From an uncultured Lachnospiraceae bacterium (GTDB taxonomy: Bacteria > Bacillota > Clostridia > Lachnospirales > Lachnospiraceae), in NCBI GenBank assembly GCA_902773435.1, contig CACYEN010000098.1, positions 1-34,106 of the forward strand: DNA of 34,106 nucleotides. The letters are read 5' to 3'. Below are positions 24,375 to 31,668 of this stretch, one piece after another (position 1 is the stretch's first letter; each line of letters begins with the position of its first letter). The notes beneath the pieces are model-generated. The model did not search any database and was not told the origin of the DNA. It worked only from the letters and a program-made list of their open reading frames with translations. The position numbers and the translations under genes are program-made.

Positions 24375-25394
24375 TCAGAACTTGCCGGCCTTCGCCGCCT
24401 CTTCAATGGACACGGCCGTCGAAACGGTCATTCCGACCATCGGGTTATTGCCCGCGCCGATCAGGCCCATCATCTCGACATGCGCCGGTACGGAGGACGA
24501 TCCGGCGAACTGCGCGTCGGAGTGCATACGGCCAAGGGTATCGGTCATACCGTAGGAAGCCGGGCCCGCAGCCATGTTGTCCGGATGGAGCGTACGGCCT
24601 GTGCCGCCGCCGGACGCGACCGAGAAATACTTCTTGCCCGCTTCTACGCGCTCTTTCTTGTAGGTGCCGGCTACCGGATGCTGGAATCTCGTCGGGTTTG
24701 TGGAGTTGCCGGTGATGGAGACATCGACGTTCTCCTTCCACATGATGGCAACGCCTTCCTGAACGTCATTGGCGCCGTAGCAGTTGACCTTCGCGCGCGG
24801 CGATTCCGGATCCTTGGAGTAGCATGTTCTGGAGACTTCTTCCAGCTCGCCGGTGAAGTAGTTGTACTTCGTCTCCACATGGGTGAAGCCGTTGATGCGG
24901 GAGATGATCTGCGCCGCATCCTTGCCGAGACCGTTGAGGATGACCCTGAGCGGCTTCGTGCGGACCTTGTTCGCCTTCTCAGCGATGCCGATCGCGCCTT
25001 CCGCTGCCGCGAAGGACTCGTGGCCGGCGAGGAACGCGAAGCACTCTGTATCCTCTTCCAGGAGCATCTTTCCGAGATTGCCGTGGCCAAGGCCGACTTT
25101 GCGGCGATCGGCGACGGATCCCGGGATGCAGAACGCCTGCAGGCCGATTCCGATGGCCGCGGCCGCGTCTGCAGCGCGGCGGCAGTTCTTCTTGATCGCG
25201 ATGGCGGCGCCGACCGTGTACGCCCACTTCGCGTTTTCGAAGCAGATCGGCTGAATGCCTTCGACGAGTTTATAGACATCGATGCCGGCTGCGTCCGTGA
25301 TTTCCTTACATTCTTCAATCGAAGAGATTCCGTACTCCTTCAGCGCGGCAAGGATCTGAGGCTCTCTTCTCTCATAGGATTCAAATAATGCCAT
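24375..25394 (-). CDS. GGGtGRT protein
   Basis: A 339-residue cytoplasmic protein named for its motif, seen here as SVASGGGTGRTLHPDN at about residue 260. Other conserved stretches are ENAKWAYTVGAAIAIKK, RKVGLGHGNLGKML, AFLAGHESFAAAEGA and GSSSVPAHVEMMGLIGAGNNPMVGM. The family is widespread in anaerobic Clostridia and is nearly always next to an IscU-like scaffold; no reaction is known to me. Several conserved Gly, His and Cys suggest a cofactor or metal-binding function. GGAGG is nine bases upstream. It lies 20 bases after the scaffold gene and ends at the bidirectional terminator. Confidence 0.9.
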   Translation of the reverse strand: MALFESYERREPQILAALKEYGISSIEECKEITDAAGIDVYKLVEGIQPICFENAKWAYTVGAAIAIKKNCRRAADAAAAIGIGLQAFCIPGSVADRRKVGLGHGNLGKMLLEEDTECFAFLAGHESFAAAEGAIGIAEKANKVRTKPLRVILNGLGKDAAQIISRINGFTHVETKYNYFTGELEEVSRTCYSKDPESPRAKVNCYGANDVQEGVAIMWKENVDVSITGNSTNPTRFQHPVAGTYKKERVEAGKKYFSVASGGGTGRTLHPDNMAAGPASYGMTDTLGRMHSDAQFAGSSSVPAHVEMMGLIGAGNNPMVGMTVSTAVSIEEAAKAGKF

Positions 25395-25414
25395 TGCTTT
25401 ACTCCTCCCTTATC

Positions 25415-26107
25415 TTACTCGTGTCTCGGATCAATCAGGCGCACAGCGTCAGCAACTCTTCCGTACTTCCCGGAAGCCTTTTCAAGCGCGGTATTCGCGT
25501 CGTCACCGGCGTGGATGAAGTCCATCATCCTGCCAAAGTTCACATACTGGTAGCCGATGATCTCGTCATTTTCGTCGAGAGCCAGTTTCGTAATGTAGCC
25601 GTCGGTCAGCTCAAGATAGCGCGGTCCCTTCGCAACCGTGCCGTAAGTCGTTCCGATCATTGAGCGGGTGCCTTTACCGAGGTCTTCAAGGCCCGCGCCG
25701 ATCTGAAGGCCGTCCTCGGAGAACGCGCTCTGCGTCCTGCCGTAGACGATCTGCAGGAACAGCTCTCTCATCGCCGTGTTGATGGCGTCGCAGACAAGGT
25801 CCGTATTCAGTGCCTCGAGGACCGTGAGACCCGGAAGGATCTCAGCGGCCATCGCCGCCGAATGCGTCATTCCGGAGCAGCCGATCGTCTCAACCAGCGC
25901 TTCCTGGATGATGCCGTCTTTCACATTGAGGGAGAGCTTGCATGTGCCCTGCTGCGGCGCACACCAGCCGATTCCGTGGGTATAACCGGAGATATCTTCA
26001 ACTTTCTTTGCCTGTACCCATTTCGCTTCTTCGGGAATAGGAGCCGCACCGTGGTGCACCCCCTGTGTCACAGGGCACATGTTTTTCACTTCTGTCGAAT
26101 AGATCAT
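25415..26107 (-). CDS. IscU/NifU-like iron-sulfur cluster scaffold protein (GGGtGRT partner)
   Basis: A 230-residue protein with an IscU/NifU N-terminal-like fold. Candidate cluster ligands are Cys49 (GIGWCAPQQGTC), Cys77 (ETIGCSGMTHSAAM) and Cys106 (DLVCDAINTAM), spaced like the three cysteines of IscU. It is longer than IscU (about 130 residues): an N-terminal extension of about 40 residues (MCPVTQGVHHGAAPIPEE) and a C-terminal domain of about 90 residues with ELTDGYITKLALDENDEI. This architecture is the partner found with GGGtGRT proteins. It has its own promoter at 26155-26183, a GGAGG ribosome site, and is co-transcribed with the next gene. Whether it builds clusters for the partner is inference. 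Confidence 0.88.
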   Translation of the reverse strand: MIYSTEVKNMCPVTQGVHHGAAPIPEEAKWVQAKKVEDISGYTHGIGWCAPQQGTCKLSLNVKDGIIQEALVETIGCSGMTHSAAMAAEILPGLTVLEALNTDLVCDAINTAMRELFLQIVYGRTQSAFSEDGLQIGAGLEDLGKGTRSMIGTTYGTVAKGPRYLELTDGYITKLALDENDEIIGYQYVNFGRMMDFIHAGDDANTALEKASGKYGRVADAVRLIDPRHE

Positions 26108-26154
26108 ATTGTCCTCCTAATATGTTATTCAGAACAAGGATAGAACCCGGAATA

Positions 26155-26183
26155 ATTTTACCATACGGGATGAAGTTCGCCAA
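26155..26183 (-). promoter_or_regulatory. Promoter of the IscU-like / GGGtGRT operon
   Basis: On the minus strand TTGGCG (26183-26178), a 17-base spacer and TAAAAT (26160-26155). The leader to the ATG at 26107 is about 40 bases. Confidence 0.6.
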
Positions 26184-26217
26184 CAGATTATTCTTATTTC
26201 CTTTACAAATGGGCGGC

Positions 26218-26238
26218 AGAAAAGACTGCCCCGCAGTC
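26218..26238 (-). terminator. Weak terminator after the Dabb gene
   Basis: On the minus strand GACTGC (26238-26233) pairs with GCAGTC (26229-26224) around a three-base loop, then TTTT. The stem overlaps the stop codon of the Dabb gene. It is short, so some read-through into the IscU-like gene is possible. Confidence 0.5.
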
Positions 26239-26521
26239 AGTCCTCGCTGTCGAAAATCGTCTTCGCGCTGAGCATTCCCCCGTACACTTCTTTCCATTTT
26301 TTGTGCGGGGCGCTCCTGTCGTACGCCTCCAGCGCCTCCCGGTCCATGTCGATTTCGATCATGATGTCATAGCGGTTCGGGCGGTCGATACAGCAGGGTT
26401 TTACCGTCACGCCGTGGATGCCCGGGATCGAGAGCGTCTCCTCGAAGATCTCCGTCACCGGGGCGATCAGGGCGTCTCTTTCGACTCCTTCATTCAGTTT
26501 CGCGATGATGTAATGCTTCAT
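26237..26521 (-). CDS. Dabb family (stress-responsive alpha/beta barrel) protein
   Basis: A 94-residue single-domain protein. MKHYIIAKLNEGVERDALI at the start, IPGIHGVTV in the middle, the RYDIMIEIDMDREALEAYDRS strand and HKKWKEVYG near the end are the features of the dimeric Dabb ferredoxin-like fold. Members act in diverse ways (polyketide cyclases, stress proteins), and no function is evident here. GGAGGAG lies five bases upstream. It is the last gene of the minus-strand operon that starts near 29818. Confidence 0.88.
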   Translation of the reverse strand: MKHYIIAKLNEGVERDALIAPVTEIFEETLSIPGIHGVTVKPCCIDRPNRYDIMIEIDMDREALEAYDRSAPHKKWKEVYGGMLSAKTIFDSED

Positions 26522-26551
26522 ATTCTCTCCTCCCTCCTGCCGCGGCAGGTG

Positions 26552-27064
26552 TCATTCCGGCTGTTCCGGCTGTTCCGGTTCTTTCAGCATTTCCTCAAGG
26601 ATCCGCGCCGCCCTCATCACAAGGCCCGGGCACGGGCGATCGCGGTAGTATTCCGCCGTCCTCTCCCGCGGGTCGCCGCCCGCCCCGGCAGCTTCGGCGG
26701 CGTTTCCGCTCCCCGCGAGAAGCTCCCGGCAGATAATGGACCCCTCGCTCTCCCGAAACTTCTCCGCGAATGCGCGCACTCTTTCATAATGTTCTTTCTT
26801 GGCATTCCGGTCCTCCGGATCCGCGTAGCCCCGCGCGGCGCCGAGCACCATCGCCGCGCCGCTCACGGCCCCGCACACTTCCCGAAGCCTTCCCAGGCCT
26901 CCTCCGAAAGAAGAGGCCAGGCGCGCCGACAGGTCCCTGTCAAAGCCGGTGACGTCATCAAAAGCGCAGAATACGGACTGCGCGCAGTTATAGCCCTCAA
27001 AGAAGAGCTCCCCGGCACGGGAAGCGCGGTCTTTTTTTACCTGTTCCGCACGACCTGCTTTCAT
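26552..27064 (-). CDS. C-GCAxxG-C-C family redox protein
   Basis: A 170-residue protein of the C_GCAxxG_C_C family. YNCAQSVFCAF (about 25-35) gives the first cysteines; FGGGLGRLREVCGAVSGAAMVLG carries the family's central CGAxxG motif; the later cysteine SIICRELL is also in place. The family is found in anaerobes and is thought to act in redox or metal chemistry, but no member is firmly characterised to my knowledge. The last 20 residues repeat PEQPEQPE, a low-complexity tail. GGAGG is five bases upstream, and the gene follows the alpha/beta hydrolase by 28 bases. Confidence 0.9.
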   Translation of the reverse strand: MKAGRAEQVKKDRASRAGELFFEGYNCAQSVFCAFDDVTGFDRDLSARLASSFGGGLGRLREVCGAVSGAAMVLGAARGYADPEDRNAKKEHYERVRAFAEKFRESEGSIICRELLAGSGNAAEAAGAGGDPRERTAEYYRDRPCPGLVMRAARILEEMLKEPEQPEQPE

Positions 27065-27092
27065 AGAATCCTCCCTGCAGCGTCCCGCTGTC

Positions 27093-27896
27093 CTACTCCC
27101 TGCAAAACTCTTTTACGCACCGGAGGAAATCCGGTGTCTCCTCATACAGCCCATGGCCAAGCCCGTCATACATGACCAGAGCGCAGTCCGGGATCATCTC
27201 CGCCATCTCCACGGAGGCCTGCCCGGTGACGATCCTGTCCTCTTTCCCGCCGATCACGAGCGTCGGACAGGTGATGCGGCACAGCATGCCGAAGGCATCA
27301 TGCGTCACGCACGACGCCGCCTGAATTATGAAGCGGTCAAATGACTTCGGCTTCCCGACGCTTCCCAGGAACCTGTATTCCAGCTCTGACTGCCGCAGGC
27401 GCTTTTCGGAATATGACCGCCTGGCTGTGTCCAGCATGATCCCTCTATAGTCTCCGCGGTTCGCCATCTCCGTCCATCGGGCGATCACATCCCGCACCGT
27501 ATCGTTCGGACGGCTCAGCGTCACGGCCAGCACCAGTCTCTTCACTTTGTCCGGATGATCGATGGCCAGCCACTGCGCAATCATGCCGCCCTGTGATACT
27601 CCCACCAGCGCGACGGCGGACAGCCCCAGTTTCTCAAAGGCCTCATTCAGGTCCTCCGCCATGTCCCGCGTGGTCATCCCGGCGGAGAGCTGCCTCCGCC
27701 TGCTGAATACGTAAACCGTGTAATCTTTTGCCAGCGTGCGGTATAAAAACGCGAAGGGGAGCGCCATCCCCCTGACGGTCTTCAGGCCGTCGCCGACTCC
27801 GGGGATCATGACCAGGGTCCTCTCTCCGCTGCCGAAGCGGATATAGTCGACCGACCCGGCCGGCAGCTCCAGATGACAGTTCTCAGCCTTCAGCAT
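27093..27896 (-). CDS. Alpha/beta hydrolase (267 residues)
   Basis: A typical alpha/beta hydrolase of 267 residues. LVMIPGVGDGLKTVRG holds the oxyanion loop, VALVGVSQGGMIAQWLA the nucleophilic Ser elbow, LVIGGKEDRIV the acid Asp, and YDGLGHGLYEE the catalytic His. Substrate is unknown; the family includes esterases, lactonases and C-C hydrolases. The start at 27896 overlaps the end of the preceding hydrolase gene by 14 bases, so translation is coupled; a longer in-frame extension to 28223 is Arg-rich shadow sequence of that gene. It is clearly related to the 267-residue hydrolase at 30022-30825. Confidence 0.88.
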   Translation of the reverse strand: MLKAENCHLELPAGSVDYIRFGSGERTLVMIPGVGDGLKTVRGMALPFAFLYRTLAKDYTVYVFSRRRQLSAGMTTRDMAEDLNEAFEKLGLSAVALVGVSQGGMIAQWLAIDHPDKVKRLVLAVTLSRPNDTVRDVIARWTEMANRGDYRGIMLDTARRSYSEKRLRQSELEYRFLGSVGKPKSFDRFIIQAASCVTHDAFGMLCRITCPTLVIGGKEDRIVTGQASVEMAEMIPDCALVMYDGLGHGLYEETPDFLRCVKEFCRE

Positions 27897-28884
27897 TGTT
27901 TTCCACCTGCTCGTACCACCTGATCGCGCGCTCGGGCCAGCCCGCCATGCACGTCCCGGTTCCCTCCGCAAATCCGTGCCGGCCTCCCGGCCCCACTTCC
28001 AGCCTGCAGGGGATGCCCGCGTCTTCCAGGGCTTTCGCCAGCGCCTTTGAGTGCATGGGATCAACCAGCTCATCCCCGTCCATGACGAAGACAGCCGTCG
28101 GCGGGAAACCCCCGACGTGCTCCGGTATCTCGAAACAGCCGCCGCAGGCCTCTTCCATGGTAATTCCGAGCGCGGCGCGCGCGGTTTTGTCCTTCTCCTC
28201 CTCCGCTTCCCACTCTTCCTCATTCAGCATGCGGAACGACGTCAGGGGATAGATCGGGAAACAGGCCTTTGGTTTTGGCATACCGAAGGCAGAATAACCC
28301 TTCCCGGTATTCCAGAGGCATACGATGTAACCCCCGGCGGAAAACCCGCAGGTAATATAATTGTCAGGATTCACGTGAAACTCCTCTTTTCGCGCAGAGA
28401 TGATCTCCATTGCCCTCGCGATATCGCCCATGGCCTTCACTGCCGACCCTTCGGTTTCGACCTGGTAAGTAAGAATAAAGACGTGATATCCGAGTTCATT
28501 AAAGAGCCTCGCCACGGGCCACCCCTCCGTGAGGTTCCACACATTGACGAACCCGCCTCCGGGCACCAGAAGGACAAAGGGTCTCCGGTCAGCCGCCGCG
28601 TCGTCCGAACGGAAATAGACAAAGTTCGCGTTTGCCCTCTCCGGGGCATTTTCACGCTCCTCCTCGGAGTACAGTTTAAAATAATACTGTCCCGTGTCCG
28701 CGGCCTCAAACAGTTTTGCAAAACCGGGCTCCAGGCTGTGCCAGCCGTTTCTTTCATCTATTTCCCGCAGGGTCCAGTGGTAGAATTCCTCCTTCGACAG
28801 ATCCCACTTGCTGATGGCATCCGGCGCGATCTCGGCGATTCTCGGATCCTCAAGAAGGGATCCCAGTGTTTTATCCATTAACAT
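27883..28884 (-). CDS. Alpha/beta hydrolase, esterase/dipeptidase-like
   Basis: A 333-residue alpha/beta hydrolase of the fold-3 or BD-FAE type. FVLLVPGGGFVNVW holds the HGGG-like oxyanion hole (Pro instead of His), TCGFSAGGYIVCLW the nucleophile Ser, VFVMDGDELVDPMHS the acid, and GGRHGFAEG the catalytic His. An N-terminal cap of about 100 residues (SKWDLSKEEFYHWTLRE) precedes the core. Such enzymes remove acetyl or feruloyl groups from sugars or hydrolyse small esters. The ATG at 28884 overlaps the stop of the DUF998 gene (ATGTTAA) and has AAGGAAG upstream. Confidence 0.85.
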   Translation of the reverse strand: MLMDKTLGSLLEDPRIAEIAPDAISKWDLSKEEFYHWTLREIDERNGWHSLEPGFAKLFEAADTGQYYFKLYSEEERENAPERANANFVYFRSDDAAADRRPFVLLVPGGGFVNVWNLTEGWPVARLFNELGYHVFILTYQVETEGSAVKAMGDIARAMEIISARKEEFHVNPDNYITCGFSAGGYIVCLWNTGKGYSAFGMPKPKACFPIYPLTSFRMLNEEEWEAEEEKDKTARAALGITMEEACGGCFEIPEHVGGFPPTAVFVMDGDELVDPMHSKALAKALEDAGIPCRLEVGPGGRHGFAEGTGTCMAGWPERAIRWYEQVENNAEG

Positions 28885-29546
28885 TCTTCCTTCCTTTCCG
28901 GCCTCACGGCCCCCGCCACATTAAATCCATTGAAGAGATATACGCCCAGGACCGCATTATACCCGACCGCGGAAAATGTGCTGAACCTCTCAAAGATGCC
29001 AAAATACCGCGGCGGAAACGCCGCCATCCCGACCGGCCCCATAAGCATCAGCGCCAGCGCGGCCGCCGCCCAGATCCCCGGTCCCCTTACGTCCCTGTCC
29101 CTTATGCCGGCAATAATGAGAAGGACAAGCGAGACAACGGACAAAAGGACCACGCACCCCGTAACCGCCATATGCATCGCTTCCTGAAGGCCCGCGATGT
29201 CCCTGCCCGAATCCGAAAGCGCGAACATCCTGTATCCTACATTAGATACACAATTCATAATTGTAAAGAGGTATATTCCAAGTCGGAACTGCCCGGTCGA
29301 AACCTTCTTTTCGGAGACAAACACCGCCGCGCAGACTGTGCACACCACGCTTCCCGTCTCATAAAATGCCGACAGCTGATCCCACAGATGTCTCGACGGG
29401 GCCGAATCCGCCGACAGGTCGCTGACCGCCTGTTCCATCCAGTTATACCCGGGATACGAGAGAGGCGAGAACAGCACGGCAGCCGCATACGAAATCAGTG
29501 CGAGCACGCCCGCGAGCCCAATCCAGTTTATCAGTTTTCTATTCAT
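28878..29546 (-). CDS. DUF998 family membrane protein
   Basis: A 222-residue protein with about six membrane segments, starting MNRKLINWIGLAGVLALISYAAAVLF. SYPGYNWMEQAVSDLSADSAPSRHLW is the conserved extracytoplasmic loop of DUF998; AAFPPRYFGIFERFS fits its later part. Its function is unknown. The start at 29546 (ATG, GGAGAG eight bases upstream) is preferred; upstream TTG codons would only add a polar stub. It lies 29 bases after the small secreted peptide and overlaps the following hydrolase gene. Confidence 0.88.
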   Translation of the reverse strand: MNRKLINWIGLAGVLALISYAAAVLFSPLSYPGYNWMEQAVSDLSADSAPSRHLWDQLSAFYETGSVVCTVCAAVFVSEKKVSTGQFRLGIYLFTIMNCVSNVGYRMFALSDSGRDIAGLQEAMHMAVTGCVVLLSVVSLVLLIIAGIRDRDVRGPGIWAAAALALMLMGPVGMAAFPPRYFGIFERFSTFSAVGYNAVLGVYLFNGFNVAGAVRPERKEEC

Positions 29547-29575
29547 AATACCGCTCTCCGATTTTTGTACCAATA

Positions 29576-29818
29576 CTAATAACCGATAGTCCTGTCAACA
29601 GGGATCGCCCCTCCCCCCCGTACACGGGAAAGCCCTGCTGTCCATCCGTTTTCCCCTCCAAAAAAGCATCCGGCATTTTTCTTATAAGGCACATCATACT
29701 CCACGGTTTCCTCTGCGCAGACCGGCACTTCCATCCCGAAAAAAGCGACAAGGAATAAGATCAGGACAGCAGTAAACAGCACCGGACGCAAAGCATATCT
29801 CCGCAAACCTTCTTTCAT
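29576..29818 (-). CDS. Small secreted peptide or decayed 5' end of a secreted protein
   Basis: An 80-residue frame with a strong ribosome site (AGGAGG, four bases upstream). Residues about 1-35 form a signal peptide (hydrophobic VLFTAVLILFLVAFFGM, cleavage near VCA), then EETVEYDVPYKKNAGCF and a Gly-rich tail. The VEYDVP start recalls the N-terminus of secreted clostridial hydrolases, and in another frame a fragment reading MDSRAF overlaps the tail, so a frameshifted remnant of a larger gene is possible. A real small peptide is equally possible. It is the first gene of the operon, downstream of the promoter at 29959-29987. Confidence 0.6.
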   Translation of the reverse strand: MKEGLRRYALRPVLFTAVLILFLVAFFGMEVPVCAEETVEYDVPYKKNAGCFFGGENGWTAGLSRVRGGGAIPVDRTIGY

Positions 29819-29837
29819 AAATCCTCCTGAATGATCA

Positions 29838-29857
29838 AAACCCCACTCGTGGGATTT
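29838..29857 (-). promoter_or_regulatory. Small leader hairpin before the secreted peptide gene
   Basis: On the minus strand AAATCCCA / TGGGGTTT (29857-29850 with 29845-29838) with a CGAG tetraloop, followed by TTTT-GATC and then the ribosome site at 29827-29822. It resembles a short attenuator or a stem that controls access to the ribosome site. Confidence 0.4.
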
Positions 29858-29870
29858 ATCTTCATATAAC

Positions 29871-29921
29871 AAAAAACCAGGGAAAAACATCAGGCGTGTG
29901 CTGTATGCTGATCTCTGGTTT
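29871..29921 (-). terminator. Terminator-like hairpin in the leader
   Basis: On the minus strand AAACCAG (29921-29915) pairs with CTGGTTT (29880-29874), enclosing ATCAG/CTGAT (29912-29908 with 29893-29889), with six T at 29876-29871. It lies about 30 bases after the predicted transcript start, so a promoter-to-terminator RNA of roughly 80 bases would result. Confidence 0.6.
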
Positions 29922-29958
29922 ATCCATGCTAATCTATGTAACAATGTCTATAAAAAAT

Positions 29959-29987
29959 ATCATATAAAGCGGACTTTCTGAAGTCAA
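29959..29987 (-). promoter_or_regulatory. Promoter upstream of the secreted peptide / DUF998 operon
   Basis: On the minus strand TTGACT (29987-29982), a 17-base spacer and TATGAT (29964-29959): the best promoter of this end of the window. The start site is near 29952, giving a leader of about 130 bases with two hairpins. Confidence 0.75.
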
Positions 29988-30021
29988 CTCATAAATTAAG
30001 CATTCCCCCAAAACAGGATTT

Positions 30022-30825
30022 TCACCCATTAAAAAAGCGCAGGATTCTTTCCCGATAATCCGGAGCGGTATCAAATGCCGCATGTCCGAACCCGATGTAC
30101 ATATAGAGCCTGAAATCCTCGAGGAAATCCAGCTGTTCCGCGATCTCCATAGTCGCGTCCGAATCAAGGACAGAATCCTCATACACGCCGACGGCAAGGA
30201 CAGGACATCTGATCTTAGGCAGGTCCTCCACCACGTCAAAACCCTTTATTCCCCTCGCGAGAATAATAAACCGCTCCAGGTCGGTATCCGTTACCGACTC
30301 AGCCGCCGCGGTCAGGGCCTCCCGGTATTGGGAGAAGACGTTCGGAGGATAGATCGCGCGGCCAAAGCTCAGATAGAGTCCGACTCTGTCTTTGTTCCGC
30401 GCGAGATTGATCCATTCTTCAATCATCCGGTACTGGTGCTCCTGAACATGGGCGGATGTGGAGCCCAGAACCATTCTTCCCACAAGCTCCGGGTATTCAA
30501 TGGCGAGGACAAGCGCGATCATTCCGCCCTGTGAGGCGCCAAAGAGGCACACATGGTCGAGGCCGAGGGCCCGGAAAGCCAGCGCCGTGTCGCGGGCCAT
30601 GTCCCGGATGGAATAAACCGGGGGCAGCTCTTTCCTCCTGTCAAAAACATAGATGGTAAATGTGTCCTCCAGGGACCGGTATGCGGAGGCGATGGTATCC
30701 GCGGCGCCCATGACGCTTTGAATGCTGAGGCCCGGCAGAATGACAAGGTTTCGTTTCCCCCTGCCGAAACGAAAAAAATCCATCGCACACGTCTCAGTCC
30801 GGACTGCTTCGATCTTAATACTCAT
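30022..30825 (-). CDS. Alpha/beta hydrolase (267 residues), paralogue of the 27093 gene
   Basis: A 267-residue alpha/beta hydrolase. LVILPGLSIQSVMG is the oxyanion region, LFGASQGGMIALVLA the Ser elbow, VLAVGVYEDSVLD the acid, and YIGFGHAAFDTAPD the catalytic His. Length, spacing and the YVFDRRKELP segment match the 27093 gene (there YVFSRRRQLS), so the two are diverged copies. No substrate can be named. It is the last gene of the operon starting with the PheC-like protein, 56 bases after the phosphorylase-like gene; the only GGAGG upstream of the start is 16 bases away. Confidence 0.85.
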   Translation of the reverse strand: MSIKIEAVRTETCAMDFFRFGRGKRNLVILPGLSIQSVMGAADTIASAYRSLEDTFTIYVFDRRKELPPVYSIRDMARDTALAFRALGLDHVCLFGASQGGMIALVLAIEYPELVGRMVLGSTSAHVQEHQYRMIEEWINLARNKDRVGLYLSFGRAIYPPNVFSQYREALTAAAESVTDTDLERFIILARGIKGFDVVEDLPKIRCPVLAVGVYEDSVLDSDATMEIAEQLDFLEDFRLYMYIGFGHAAFDTAPDYRERILRFFNG

Positions 30826-30881
30826 TTTGATCCACTATCTTCCTCCGATGATTACCGGGCGCGGCCGGAATACAGACCATA

Positions 30882-31646
30882 TCAGATCAGCGCGACCAGT
30901 TCCGCGCACAGCTGAACGAGATCATACCTCACGCCCTCCCTGCTTCGCCAGCTTCTGGCATCCCAGTCTTCACCCGTCATGTCATCTCCGCCATAAATCA
31001 GTGCCCCGTACGCAAACCCGCGGAACCGGGAAACGGCGATGCACCCCGCCTGCTCCATTTCCACGATCTTCGCACCTTCTTCTTTTCGCAGCTCGATTCT
31101 GTCCGCCGTCTCACGGAAAATGGCATCCGTCGTCCAGACCAGTCCTCGCAGAATGGGCACACCCCGCTTCTCAAGATATGAGACGATTCTGTCCGTGACT
31201 GCCGGATCCGTGAAAATAATCCTGGACGCGGGGATATAGTGATAGGAAAAGCCCTCATCCCTGATGGCGCCATCCACGACCAGAACCTGCCCGACCCCGA
31301 TATTTCCATCCAGGACACCTCCGCCGCCGCAAAACATCACCCTGGTGATGCCCATCGCGTTGAACAGATCCAGATTCCCGGCACACGCCGGGCAGCCCAC
31401 CTGTCCCAGTGTCAGCAGCACATCCGCCTTCTCCTTAAATCGAAAGACCGTCAGCGGATTTTCTCCGGGAATGACGTGTGTCTGGTTTATCTGACCGGTG
31501 CGCAACAGTTTCTCGATCACTTCGGGAAAGAACGTGATGACCATTTTATCCGTGTCAAATCCCCCACCGGAGAAATGGGTCGGATTGAGTTTTGCGACAG
31601 GGCTGTCATCAAATTCCAGTATTGGCAGGCTGTTCCTGTAAAACAT
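30882..31646 (-). CDS. Nucleoside phosphorylase-like protein (PNP/UDP family)
   Basis: A 254-residue protein of the PNP_UDP_1 family, which cleaves nucleosides or related N-glycosides with phosphate or water. FCGGGGVLDGNIGVGQVLV resembles the GSCG phosphate region, and KIVEMEQAGCIAVSRFRG carries the ME substrate-binding motif of the family. RDEGFSYHYIP and LVWTTDAIFRE also match uridine-phosphorylase-like members. The Cys-rich LGQVGCPACAGNLDLF is less usual. GGAGG is eight bases upstream. It is 22 bases after the PheC-like gene. A link between the two activities is not obvious. Confidence 0.8.
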   Translation of the reverse strand: MFYRNSLPILEFDDSPVAKLNPTHFSGGGFDTDKMVITFFPEVIEKLLRTGQINQTHVIPGENPLTVFRFKEKADVLLTLGQVGCPACAGNLDLFNAMGITRVMFCGGGGVLDGNIGVGQVLVVDGAIRDEGFSYHYIPASRIIFTDPAVTDRIVSYLEKRGVPILRGLVWTTDAIFRETADRIELRKEEGAKIVEMEQAGCIAVSRFRGFAYGALIYGGDDMTGEDWDARSWRSREGVRYDLVQLCAELVALI

Positions 31647-31668
31647 GTCTGCTGCCTCCTCGTCTTAA

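Noticed and set aside
27897-28223. N-terminal extension of the 27093 hydrolase
   Set aside because: Arg/Trp-rich sequence that is the shadow of the overlapping hydrolase gene; the ATG at 27896 gives a normal hydrolase length.
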